Shown here piece after piece: positions 7,641 through 15,670 of a stretch of 22,555 bases of DNA (position 1 is its first letter; each line of letters starts with the position of its first letter). Source of the DNA: DAOTTX01 sp034437515. Lineage in GTDB: Bacteria > Chloroflexota > Anaerolineae > Aggregatilineales > Phototrophicaceae. The DNA lies in assembly GCA_034437515.1 (NCBI GenBank), contig DAOTTX010000289.1, forward strand, positions 1-22,555, given 5' to 3'. Both the position numbers and the translations under genes were made by a program. The notes under the pieces were generated by a model. It did no database searches and was not told the origin of the DNA. It was given only the letters and a program-made list of their open reading frames with translations.

Positions 7641-9743
7641 TTGACGGTCGATACAAGCAAAGAAACCAGACTGGTCTTACGTTACCAGGACATCCGGCAG
7701 CGGGAATACGAGATGATTACCCACCTGTTGGAGTTGTTGCCAAAAATTGAACAGATCGACGAAACACGAATCGCACAGGCGCGAGATGCCCTGTTCCACG
7801 CCGACCACCCCTATCTGATGGTGTTCGTTGGCGCGTTCAGTTCGGGTAAGTCGAGCTTAATCAACGCGCTGCTCGGCAAAGAGCACGTCTTACGCATCGG
7901 TGCAACACCCACCACCGACCGCATCAACATCTTACGTTATGGCGATGAACCACAACGTATGGACTCCGGTGGCGAGGTCGATACCGTTTTTTTCCCTTCG
8001 CCCTTATTAAGAAAAGTGAGCTTTGTAGACACACCGGGCCTGGAGTCCATCTTCAAAAATCACGAAGAGATCACCAACCGCTTCTTACATCGCAGTGATG
8101 TGGTGATTCTGGTCATGTTGGCGACACAGGCCATGAGCCAGCGCAACCTGGATTACATCCAGCAACTACGCGGCTACGGCAAAAAGGTAATTATCGTCAT
8201 CAACCAGGCTGACTTGCTCGACGAAGAAGAACGCGAGACTGTGCTGGAATATGTGCGTGACCAGAGCCAGGATCGCCTGGGCTTTGAACCGGAGATCTGG
8301 CTGGTTTCCGCCAAGTTGGGCTTACGCGCACAAAAGGCGCGGTCGGGCGAGTCTATCGTCGTGGAAACACCGCAGCCAGAGCCAGCAGAAGCCCCCTCAC
8401 CAGAACCTGAAGTCGTCGTCGCTGACGAGCAAGCACCCGACGAACTCGAAACCGCGACAGGTGCCATTGTCGAAGCATCTGAAAATGATATTCAATCGAC
8501 GGATGATGCGGCTATCACCGAAGATGACGACACCGAAGCGACGGAAACCGCCCCCGGCGCAATCGTCGTGGAAACCGCCCCACGCGAGGTCGAAGTCACC
8601 ACACCGGTCGATCCAGAGAAGTTATGGCACGAGAGCGGTATGTATCTCTTCGAGGAGTACATCGAAAATCAACTCGGTGATGTTGACCGCCTGCGGCAGA
8701 AACTACAAACCCCGCTGCAAATCATCCAGAACGTCCATCGCACCGCGCTGGACTCGGTCAAATCTAACCAGGCTGTGCTGGACAAATATCAGGGCATTTC
8801 GGAGAATGTGCAGCAGCAATTGAACGCTTACCGCCGCGAAGAAGAAAAGATCGTGCGCGAATATACCGAAATGGCGACGGCGAAGTTCAGCGAAGCCGCT
8901 GATCGCGGCGAGTCCGCCATCCGTGATGTGTTCCAGCTTTCACGGGCATTCGGCGCGGTCGGGCGCGGCCTGACGGACATCATCGGTATCTCACGCCTGT
9001 TCCGGCGTGGGGCCAAAGCGACCTACGCCCGCACCGCATTTGAGCGGCATAAGGTCTATGAGCCGCTGAACCAATTGCCCGTCATCGGGGATAAGGTCGG
9101 CCCAAGACTGGAAGGTAAAGACCTGCAAGACATCGACGATCTGGTAAAGTACGCCCAGAACGAGATCAAAGGCTTGCCGGAAACCATCCGGGGCAAGGTG
9201 ATCGGCAACATCCAGCCACCACTGAAATATGACCGCACCGCTATCGAAGAAATGCGCCCCCAGCTTGAAAAGATTGAGCAAAAAGCACGCAGCGACTCAA
9301 CCGAACAACTCGATGGCACGCTGCGGAGTGTGTTCTTTGGGCTTGCTGTGTGGGAACTGGTGCTGGTGCTGCTAGTGATCGTCATCGGCATCGCCGGGGA
9401 ACTTTCTCCGTTGATTATCATTATCTTGCTGGTGGGGGCGCTGCTGGGCATTCTAGCGACGCCACTCATCGGGCGGTTGATCGGGACGAATTACGCCAAC
9501 AACATGATGCGGCTGCAATCAGAATATGTCGAAGAACTAACGAAGGCCACCGACAAACAAATCGAATATGGAATGCGCCTACGCCGCGATGTGATCTCCC
9601 CGCTGACGCGACTGGTCGAAACCCAGAGCAACATCCAACGTGAGCAGTTGAACAAGCTGCAAGCCATCAGCCAGGAGATCACCGAGATCGAAAGCGAACT
9701 GAATAAACTCGGCAAGCGAGGCTTACTGGGGATTCGTGGCTAA
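7641..9743 (+). CDS. Dynamin-like GTPase 1 (membrane-associated, with acidic insert)
   Basis: A 700-residue bacterial dynamin-like protein. The GTPase head has G1 GAFSSGKSS (64-72), G2 Thr92, G3 DTPG (130-133), G4 NQAD (188-191) and a G5-like SAK (223-225). Residues 238-325 are a Glu/Pro/Thr-rich, highly acidic low-complexity insert, unusual between head and stalk. A helical stalk follows (about 330-560), then two hydrophobic segments (564-586, 589-612) for membrane insertion, and a C-terminal coiled coil (625-690). Such proteins remodel or tether membranes in a GTP-dependent way. The start is TTG 7641, with AGGG at 7629-7632 and a TATACT box at 7611-7616. The next gene, 41 bases downstream, is a second dynamin-like GTPase, almost certainly cotranscribed. 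Confidence 0.93.
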   Translation: MTVDTSKETRLVLRYQDIRQREYEMITHLLELLPKIEQIDETRIAQARDALFHADHPYLMVFVGAFSSGKSSLINALLGKEHVLRIGATPTTDRINILRYGDEPQRMDSGGEVDTVFFPSPLLRKVSFVDTPGLESIFKNHEEITNRFLHRSDVVILVMLATQAMSQRNLDYIQQLRGYGKKVIIVINQADLLDEEERETVLEYVRDQSQDRLGFEPEIWLVSAKLGLRAQKARSGESIVVETPQPEPAEAPSPEPEVVVADEQAPDELETATGAIVEASENDIQSTDDAAITEDDDTEATETAPGAIVVETAPREVEVTTPVDPEKLWHESGMYLFEEYIENQLGDVDRLRQKLQTPLQIIQNVHRTALDSVKSNQAVLDKYQGISENVQQQLNAYRREEEKIVREYTEMATAKFSEAADRGESAIRDVFQLSRAFGAVGRGLTDIIGISRLFRRGAKATYARTAFERHKVYEPLNQLPVIGDKVGPRLEGKDLQDIDDLVKYAQNEIKGLPETIRGKVIGNIQPPLKYDRTAIEEMRPQLEKIEQKARSDSTEQLDGTLRSVFFGLAVWELVLVLLVIVIGIAGELSPLIIIILLVGALLGILATPLIGRLIGTNYANNMMRLQSEYVEELTKATDKQIEYGMRLRRDVISPLTRLVETQSNIQREQLNKLQAISQEITEIESELNKLGKRGLLGIRG

Positions 9744-9784
9744 GACTGATGCTACTCCAGATAAAGAGACGGAGTTTTTAATTT

Positions 9785-11566
9785 ATGGTCGATAAAACAA
9801 CTAAAGCACTCAGCGGCCCGCTCGTCGCGCTGCGCGAAACCGAAGTTGATCTGCTGGGTGATATTGCCGGCACACTGGCAGAGATGGACGAAGCCAGCAG
9901 CGAAGATCGTAAGCGGCTGCTCGAAGTCGCCCGTGACCTGCAAGAGATGTTCTTTCTGGTCGCCATTATCGGGGAGTTCAACGCCGGGAAATCGACGTTC
10001 GTAAACGCACTGCTCGGTGATGAACTGCTGCCGATGGGCATCACCCCGACGACGGAAATGATCGAATTGGTGCGCTACAGCGAAACCGCAGAGCGTAAGC
10101 CGACCCTGCAAGGTGAAAGCCTGCGTGTATGGGCGCACCCCAACACCGGCGCGCCGGGTGTCGCCATCGTGGATACCCCCGGCACCGGCTCGATATTCCG
10201 GCGGCACGAAGAAACCGCGATGGAGTTCTTACACCGCAGTGACATGGTGATCTTTCTGCTTTCCGCTAAGAAAGCCTTTGCGGAAACCGAGCGCATCTAT
10301 CTGGAAATGGCGAAGAACTACGGCAAAAAGATCATTCTGGTGATGAATCAGGTCGATTTGCTGGAACCGGAAGAACAACGGCAGGTGCGTCGCTTCATCG
10401 AACAGCAGGTGAAAGAGTCGCTCGGCCTCCAACCCTTGATCTTTATGGTCTCCGCCCGCGAGGCGCTGCGGGCGGCGAAAGGTTTAGAAGCCCCGCGTGG
10501 TGGTGTGGACGCGGTCAAAGCACATCTGCGGGGGGTATTTTCCGAAGCGCCCCCCGCCAAACAGAAGATGCTAGCACAACTCGAAACCGCCAACCGGATC
10601 GTCAAGAAATATCAGGATGAGATCGAAGATAAGGCCAGCCTGATTAAATCGGATACCCTCAAAGCACGCGAGGTGCAGCAAGAACTCGACGCGCAATCCG
10701 TCGGGCTGGATGCACAGCTCAAAGAAGCCCGCGCCGAAGTCGATAAGGTCTTTCAAGGAATGCGGCAGCGCGGTTTGAACTTCATCGAAGCTAACCTGTC
10801 TATCCGCAAGATCACCGGCACCGCCAGTCGAGAGAAGCTCCAGGCGGAGTTTCAAGATGTGGTGGTCGGGCGGGCCGCCCGTGATATTCAAGAAGCCACC
10901 AACGGCTACATCAACGCCGTTGTAGACCAAAGCCGGAGCTATTGGCGCAGCGTCATTGATCGGCTTAACCGCCTGCGCGACCTGCTCGAACAGGAAATCA
11001 CCGGCCTGGACGCCAATATCTACGCCGAACAGCGCGAAGGGCTGGAAGAAGCGATTCGCATCGCCGAGGCCGAACTCAAGACTTACTCTACCGGCAAGAT
11101 GATCGAAAACATGCGGCAGGAATTCGAAGTCAACATCAGTGGCTTCCGTGTGAATACGCTGGTCGGCATCGGCGGCTTGACGGTCGCGCTCATCGCCTCG
11201 GTGGGCACGCCCGGCCCATTGATCGGCGCGGGGGCGGCGGCGCTGGCACTACCAGCGTTCGTGATCGCCGCACCGTTGGCGGCGTTTGGCGGTTACCGGG
11301 CGCTACGGCATTACCAGCGCATCACCAATGACCTGAAAAAGGAGTTTTCCGAGCGTATGGACAAGCTCGAGGCGACATATTATGAAGCCCTCGATGACCT
11401 GACCCGCAAGGAACGCACCCGCCTCAGCCAATATGGTAAGCAGGTGCTCACGCCGATCTTCAGCCGTCTGGAAGTGCTCTCCAAACGCTACGAAGAACAA
11501 ACGAATAAGTTCGACAACTACAACCGTCGCATCGAGACTTTGCACAACGGCATCGAAGGCAGCTAA
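9785..11566 (+). CDS. Dynamin-like GTPase 2
   Basis: A 593-residue dynamin-like protein with G1 GEFNAGKS (63-70), TPTT of G2 (88-91), G3 DTPG (130-133) and G4 NQVD (188-191). The head is colinear with that of the upstream protein: G3 and G4 fall at the same residue numbers, and the segment after G3 is clearly related (HEETAMEFLHRSDMVIF here, HEEITNRFLHRSDVVIL there). It lacks the acidic insert. Long helical stalk segments flank a glycine/alanine-rich hydrophobic region (about 456-505), the probable membrane-inserting tip, followed by a C-terminal coiled coil. ATG 9785 has GGAG about ten bases upstream. Pairs of unequal dynamin-like proteins are known to act as heteromers in some bacteria (for example Campylobacter DLP1/DLP2), so a joint role is likely. 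Confidence 0.93.
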   Translation: MVDKTTKALSGPLVALRETEVDLLGDIAGTLAEMDEASSEDRKRLLEVARDLQEMFFLVAIIGEFNAGKSTFVNALLGDELLPMGITPTTEMIELVRYSETAERKPTLQGESLRVWAHPNTGAPGVAIVDTPGTGSIFRRHEETAMEFLHRSDMVIFLLSAKKAFAETERIYLEMAKNYGKKIILVMNQVDLLEPEEQRQVRRFIEQQVKESLGLQPLIFMVSAREALRAAKGLEAPRGGVDAVKAHLRGVFSEAPPAKQKMLAQLETANRIVKKYQDEIEDKASLIKSDTLKAREVQQELDAQSVGLDAQLKEARAEVDKVFQGMRQRGLNFIEANLSIRKITGTASREKLQAEFQDVVVGRAARDIQEATNGYINAVVDQSRSYWRSVIDRLNRLRDLLEQEITGLDANIYAEQREGLEEAIRIAEAELKTYSTGKMIENMRQEFEVNISGFRVNTLVGIGGLTVALIASVGTPGPLIGAGAAALALPAFVIAAPLAAFGGYRALRHYQRITNDLKKEFSERMDKLEATYYEALDDLTRKERTRLSQYGKQVLTPIFSRLEVLSKRYEEQTNKFDNYNRRIETLHNGIEGS

Positions 11567-11575
11567 CCTCAACAT

Positions 11576-11608
11576 TATGTGGCGACCGGCTTGTTTGGTC
11601 GCCACATA
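11576..11608 (+). terminator. Strong hairpin after the dynamin pair (terminator-like, no U tract)
   Basis: A perfect 12-bp stem (TATGTGGCGACC with GGTCGCCACATA, loop 11588-11596) begins ten bases after the stop codon of dynamin-like gene 2. The T run of a standard intrinsic terminator is missing on both strands. It may stabilise the 3' end or act as a U-less terminator. Confidence 0.5.
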
Positions 11609-11684
11609 CCAAAACTCAAGCCTAACAACACCCAAAACACGATTAAAATAGGTGTGATCGTCCCGACGAACACGGATTGACTCT

Positions 11685-12698
11685 ATGTCTCAAGATTTCA
11701 CCCCTGCGCATAAACGGCAAAAACCCTGGATCAAGAAACTGGAATTCGCCGCAGTAGTCTTCGGCCTGGCCTGGGCCGTCGCCTATCCACTGATGACACC
11801 CTTTAAACCGGTTGATCTGGAAATCTTCCTCAACGCCGGGGCCGGGCGTGACCTGACCGGTTTTTACTATGCCCCCTGGATCTTGCCGTTCTTCCGCTTG
11901 CTGGATTTTCTGCCGTTGACGCTGGCGGCAATCGTGGCGAATGTCATCAGTTGGGCCGGGTTTTTATTCGCGCTGAGTGTGTTCAAGGGCGATAAACTGT
12001 TGATGTTCATCAGCTACCCGTTCTTGATGCTCACCTATTACGGGCAGGTGGACGGCATTTATGCCTTTGGCCTGGCGGCGATGTATCTCGCGCTCAAACG
12101 CCGTAACAACTTCCTCGCTAGCCTGGGCTGGATGATCGCTATCGTGAAGTTTTACGTCGGCATCCCGCTGGGGTTGGGCTTGCTCTATTATTTCGCGCCG
12201 GATAACCGTTCTCGCCTGCGGGTGATCGGGCTGATCGGGGTCTATGGTCTGCTCTCGCTGGTGTTATGGCCTGGCTGGATCGGTGATCTGTTAGCACGCA
12301 GCGCAGAGGTCGCCCCGAACACCGCTTACAGCATGGACTTGTGGCGCTACACCGGGCCGGCGATCCTGCTGCTGTGGGTGCCGGTACTCCTCTCTCATAA
12401 GAAAGATTTCGTCTGGTGGACGGCGACCTGGGTGCTGACCGTCCCCTATCTCTACGTGTGGACACTCACGTTCTTGATTATGCTCCCGATTGGTTGGGTC
12501 GGATGGGGTGTGCAGATCAGCTACGGGACGGGCTTCGTCCTCTCAACGTTCTTGCAGATTATCCCTTTGGTGATTTACCTGCGCTGCTGGTGGCGTAGTT
12601 GGCGCACCGATCGACTGAGCGAATGGATCCAACGGTGGCGGCAGCGACCACAAACACGAGGAAACATACCAATGCAGCCGATAAAAGATCTTGACTAG
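11685..12698 (+). CDS. Polytopic membrane protein, GT-C (GT87-like) glycosyltransferase candidate
   Basis: A 337-residue protein with about nine hydrophobic segments after a basic cytoplasmic N-terminus. KPVDLEIFLNAG (41-52) lies after the first segment, where GT-C enzymes carry an acidic active-site loop, and YYGQVDG (118-124) resembles the GQ-containing segment of GT87/DUF2029 polyprenol-phosphate mannosyltransferases. Such enzymes transfer a sugar from a lipid-phosphate donor on the outer side of the membrane. The match is by eye and the substrate is unknown. The start is ATG 11685 with only a weak ribosome site. An intrinsic terminator follows at 12739-12764, so it appears to be a single-gene unit. 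Confidence 0.75.
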   Translation: MSQDFTPAHKRQKPWIKKLEFAAVVFGLAWAVAYPLMTPFKPVDLEIFLNAGAGRDLTGFYYAPWILPFFRLLDFLPLTLAAIVANVISWAGFLFALSVFKGDKLLMFISYPFLMLTYYGQVDGIYAFGLAAMYLALKRRNNFLASLGWMIAIVKFYVGIPLGLGLLYYFAPDNRSRLRVIGLIGVYGLLSLVLWPGWIGDLLARSAEVAPNTAYSMDLWRYTGPAILLLWVPVLLSHKKDFVWWTATWVLTVPYLYVWTLTFLIMLPIGWVGWGVQISYGTGFVLSTFLQIIPLVIYLRCWWRSWRTDRLSEWIQRWRQRPQTRGNIPMQPIKDLD

Positions 12699-12738
12699 AA
12701 AACGGCATAATGCTCTAATACATTAAGAGGCATTACAA

Positions 12739-12764
12739 GGCGGAGAGACGTTTCTCCGTCTTTT
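12739..12764 (+). terminator. Intrinsic terminator after the GT-C like gene
   Basis: GGCGGAGA (12739-12746) pairs with TCTCCGTC (12753-12760), 8 bp with one G-U pair and a six-base loop, followed by TTTT. It lies 41 bases after the stop codon and 25 bases before the MgtC gene. Confidence 0.8.
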
Positions 12765-12788
12765 GAGTCGGTAGAAAGTCAACCAATT

Positions 12789-13235
12789 ATGACACTAGAA
12801 GAACAAGCAACAACCATTCTTTATGTGCTCCTCGCCGCATTCCTCAGCATGTTAATCGGCATGGAACGGGAACGGCGCGACAAAGATGCCGGGCTGCGTA
12901 CCCATATGCTCGTCGCCATCGGTGCCAGCCTGTTTACATCACTTTCCATTATCGCCTTCCCTGACGCGGATACATCGCGGGTTGCGTCGAACATCGTCAC
13001 AGGGGTCAGCTTTCTCGGTGCCGGGATCATCTGGCGGGGCAAACGCAAAGTCCACGACCTGACGACGGCAGCAAGTATCTGGGTCACGGCGGCGCTAGGT
13101 GTTGCGACCGGTGCGGGGGCCTGGCTCGCTGCCATCGGTGTGACGATCATCATCTGGTTGGTGCTCGCCGTGCTGCGCAAGATGCCGATCCGCACTGATA
13201 ATGATGTCAGAAAGAAGCGCGGCGACCTCGATTAA
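12789..13235 (+). CDS. MgtC/SapB family inner-membrane protein (short form)
   Basis: A 148-residue protein with four or five hydrophobic segments. The MgtC/SapB signature is clear: GMERERR (24-30), AGLRTHMLVAIG (34-45), GVSFLGAGII (72-81) and LTTAASIWVTAA (91-102). The family includes MgtC, linked in pathogens to low-magnesium survival and ATP synthase control; in free-living bacteria the role is mostly unknown. The C-terminal ACT-like cytoplasmic domain of long MgtC proteins is absent; the protein ends in a short charged tail. No Mg2+ riboswitch is evident upstream, only a terminator hairpin. The start is ATG 12789. The gene ends one base before the convergent deacetylase-family gene. Confidence 0.93.
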   Translation: MTLEEQATTILYVLLAAFLSMLIGMERERRDKDAGLRTHMLVAIGASLFTSLSIIAFPDADTSRVASNIVTGVSFLGAGIIWRGKRKVHDLTTAASIWVTAALGVATGAGAWLAAIGVTIIIWLVLAVLRKMPIRTDNDVRKKRGDLD

Positions 13236-13236
13236 G

Positions 13237-14265
13237 CTACAAGTTATGCACCTCTTGCAGCCGGTCGATCAAAACGTCAATCTCCGGTTCTTTGGCATCA
13301 CTCGTGCCTAACGGATCACTGACATGATCTTCGCCGAGCAACGCATAGGCGATGTTGCGCCACCCGTGCCCCAGCGCGTTCAGGTCATAGCCCCCTTCCA
13401 TCACAAACACAACCCGACCGCCGCATAGAACCTCCGCCATGTGAATGAGTTCGCGGGTGAGATTAGCGTACCCCAATAGTGAGAGGTTCATCATCGCCAG
13501 TGGATCAACCCAGTGGGCATCGAACCCGGCGGAAACCAGGATCAAGCCGGGATTGAAACGCCGCGCTGCTGGCCAGATCACCTCTTTGAAGATGCGGTTG
13601 TAATTCCCGTCACCGTGCCCGGCAGTCAACGGAATATTCATCGTGTAACCACGCCCATTCGCCTTGCCCGTTTCGCTGAGCATCCCGGTGCCGGGATAAA
13701 ACGGATACTGATGTGTGGAGACGAATAACACACTATCATCATCGTAGAACATATCTTGCGTGCCGTTGCCGTGATGCACATCGAAGTCGATAATCATCAC
13801 GCGCTCGATGCCGTGTGTCTGCTGCGCGTGCCGGGCAGCCATAGCGATATTCCCCAACAGGCAGAAGCCCATGCCCCGCTGCGGAATCGCGTGGTGACCG
13901 GGTGGACGCACTGCCGCCAATGCGTTATCAGCCGCGCCGGTCAGCACTTCATCAACTGCCAGCAGCACGCCACCGGCAGAAAGGCGGGCAATATGCGGCG
14001 ATTCCGGTGTAGCATAGGTGTCTGAGTCAAAGCGTATACCATGATCCATATGAGCGATTTGCTTCAACGCTTCCAGATAATCTGCATTGTGAACAAAGAG
14101 AATTTGCGCATCGGTAGCAGGCTCCGGTTTGAGTTTTTTCATCCGTCCGGTGAGGCCGGTCTGGTCGAGCTGCTGCCAGACCGCTTTAATCCGTCCGGCG
14201 TGTTCGGGGTGACCGGGCATATCATGCCCAACGTAATGGGCATGGGTGATGTAGGCAGTAGTCAT
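13237..14265 (-). CDS. Histone deacetylase / AcuC / AphA family zinc hydrolase
   Basis: A 342-residue single-domain enzyme of the arginase-deacetylase fold. The tandem histidines are in RPPGHHA (His124, His125). The zinc ligands are Asp162 and His164 in IDFDVHHGNGT and Asp249 in AGFDAHWVDP, and the catalytic tyrosine is Tyr293 in EGGYDL. All active-site residues are intact. Bacterial members remove acetyl groups from acetyl-lysine proteins (AcuC on acetyl-CoA synthetase) or from acetylpolyamines; the sequence does not decide which. ATG 14265 has GGA eight to ten bases upstream; an in-frame TTG at 14277 is less likely. The gene is divergent from the AAA ATPase across 94 bases and shares no operon. 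Confidence 0.95.
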   Translation of the reverse strand: MTTAYITHAHYVGHDMPGHPEHAGRIKAVWQQLDQTGLTGRMKKLKPEPATDAQILFVHNADYLEALKQIAHMDHGIRFDSDTYATPESPHIARLSAGGVLLAVDEVLTGAADNALAAVRPPGHHAIPQRGMGFCLLGNIAMAARHAQQTHGIERVMIIDFDVHHGNGTQDMFYDDDSVLFVSTHQYPFYPGTGMLSETGKANGRGYTMNIPLTAGHGDGNYNRIFKEVIWPAARRFNPGLILVSAGFDAHWVDPLAMMNLSLLGYANLTRELIHMAEVLCGGRVVFVMEGGYDLNALGHGWRNIAYALLGEDHVSDPLGTSDAKEPEIDVLIDRLQEVHNL

Positions 14266-14283
14266 ACAGTATTCCAATCATAA

Positions 14284-14312
14284 ATGACGTAAAGCGTATA
14301 ATCTTTTATAAT
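14284..14312 (+). promoter_or_regulatory. Promoter of the AAA ATPase gene
   Basis: ATGACG (14284-14289), a 17-base spacer and TATAAT (14307-14312). A second TATAAT at 14297-14302 lacks a good -35. The predicted start is near 14319, giving a leader of about 41 bases to ATG 14360. Confidence 0.5.
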
Positions 14313-14359
14313 TCAGTTAGGTGAGATTTTACCATCCGCGACGAATAGGAAACAACCGT

Positions 14360-15670
14360 ATGCAGTACGAACGGCTGGTCACCTGGGCGAAAGAAGTCTG
14401 GGAAGCGCGTAACATCGGCAAGGACACCGTGACTATCTGGGCATCCGCAGAATGTAGCAATCAGATCGCCCAACGACAGATCAAAACCGGGCGCAAACTA
14501 CGCGGCAAAGCAAAATACGACGGCGTAGAAACACTCGATTGTCCGATCATCATACCCATCAGTGACTGTGGGTCACGTGGCAAGAAGATGTTGCTCACGG
14601 CGACCTCTGGCGCGTATCTTTTCAAGTTTATTGACACGGAAAACGACGATACCTTCGAAGTCATCTATGCCAGCTCATATTTCGATGACGATGTGCAGGA
14701 TCTCACGGCGATTGCCCTCGTCCCACCGGATCGACTGGAGACGTGGGCCGCGTTCGAGTTTGCCTGTGCTAAAGCCGTCAGGCCACGCATCCGGCGGCGG
14801 CGCGATGTGTATATTATCGGTGGGACGGATGCGTTCTTCGACCCAACCGTCGATTGGGAAGATGTCATACTGTCCGAAGACCTCAAAGCGCAAATTCATG
14901 ACGACGTCGAAGCCTTCTTCGAGGAGGGCGTAGACATCTACAAACAACTAAAACTTGCCCCCTTCCGTAAGTTGTTGATGGCGGGCGTCCCCGGTACGGG
15001 TAAAACGATGTTGTGTGCGGCGCTGGCGAAACTCGCCATCAAGAAAAAGCGCGTGGTCGTCTACGTCAGCGGCAGCGACCGCGACGGCGCGACCTTCGAG
15101 AAGATTCAACGCGCATTCCAGGCGGTGGCAGCGGCGAAGTACCCGACGCTGTTGGTCGTCGAAGAACTGGATGCGTATCTGCACGGTGAAGACAAGGCTC
15201 GCATCTTGAATGTGCTAGACGGGATCGAGTCACCCAATAACCCGAAGGGATCGCTGCTGTTGGCGACGACCAACTACCCCGAAGCTATCGACGAGCGCCT
15301 GACCAAGCGCCCCGGCCGATTGGATCGTATCTTCGTCATACCGACCATTCAGGACGAAGAACAGGCACAACGGATGCTGCGGCATTACATGGGCGAACAT
15401 TGGCAGGACGATCATAAGACCATCGTGCCGGATCTGGTCAATCAACCGGGGGCCTTCGTGCGTGAGGTCGCGTTGCAAGCAAGGATGCTCGCTGCACATG
15501 AACGCAAAACCGAGGTCGCGCTCACGATGTTAGAAAAATCCGTGAACAACCTGACCGTGCAGATGAAATCCGACAGAGACTTCCTCACACAGCGCCGCCC
15601 GATGGGGCTAGGCTTTGATGGCAACGCGACGCCCCGGCGCTTTGGCAGTAACTACGATTCAACGGATTGA
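14360..15670 (+). CDS. AAA family ATPase with novel N-terminal domain
   Basis: A 436-residue protein. The C-terminal half is a classic-type AAA module: Walker A GVPGTGKT (209-216), Walker B LLVVEE (264-269), sensor 1 TTN (303-305) and the arginine-finger box RPGRLDR (317-323). The first Walker B acid is Glu268 in place of the usual Asp; Glu269 is the catalytic glutamate. The N-terminal 190 residues are a separate, partly beta-rich domain that I do not recognise; it may recognise substrates. The whole resembles uncharacterised AAA proteins with an FtsH/BCS1-like motor, but there is no protease motif or membrane segment, so it is probably an unfoldase or remodelling factor. ATG 14360 with AGGA upstream is preferred over GTG 14321, which would sit at the predicted transcription start. 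Its 3' end overlaps the convergent membrane glycosyltransferase gene by 19 bases. Confidence 0.9.
   Translation: MQYERLVTWAKEVWEARNIGKDTVTIWASAECSNQIAQRQIKTGRKLRGKAKYDGVETLDCPIIIPISDCGSRGKKMLLTATSGAYLFKFIDTENDDTFEVIYASSYFDDDVQDLTAIALVPPDRLETWAAFEFACAKAVRPRIRRRRDVYIIGGTDAFFDPTVDWEDVILSEDLKAQIHDDVEAFFEEGVDIYKQLKLAPFRKLLMAGVPGTGKTMLCAALAKLAIKKKRVVVYVSGSDRDGATFEKIQRAFQAVAAAKYPTLLVVEELDAYLHGEDKARILNVLDGIESPNNPKGSLLLATTNYPEAIDERLTKRPGRLDRIFVIPTIQDEEQAQRMLRHYMGEHWQDDHKTIVPDLVNQPGAFVREVALQARMLAAHERKTEVALTMLEKSVNNLTVQMKSDRDFLTQRRPMGLGFDGNATPRRFGSNYDSTD

Noticed and set aside
12739..12788. Mg2+-sensing leader for the MgtC gene
   Set aside because: The only structure is an 8-bp terminator hairpin that belongs to the upstream gene; the 25 bases left are too short for a riboswitch.
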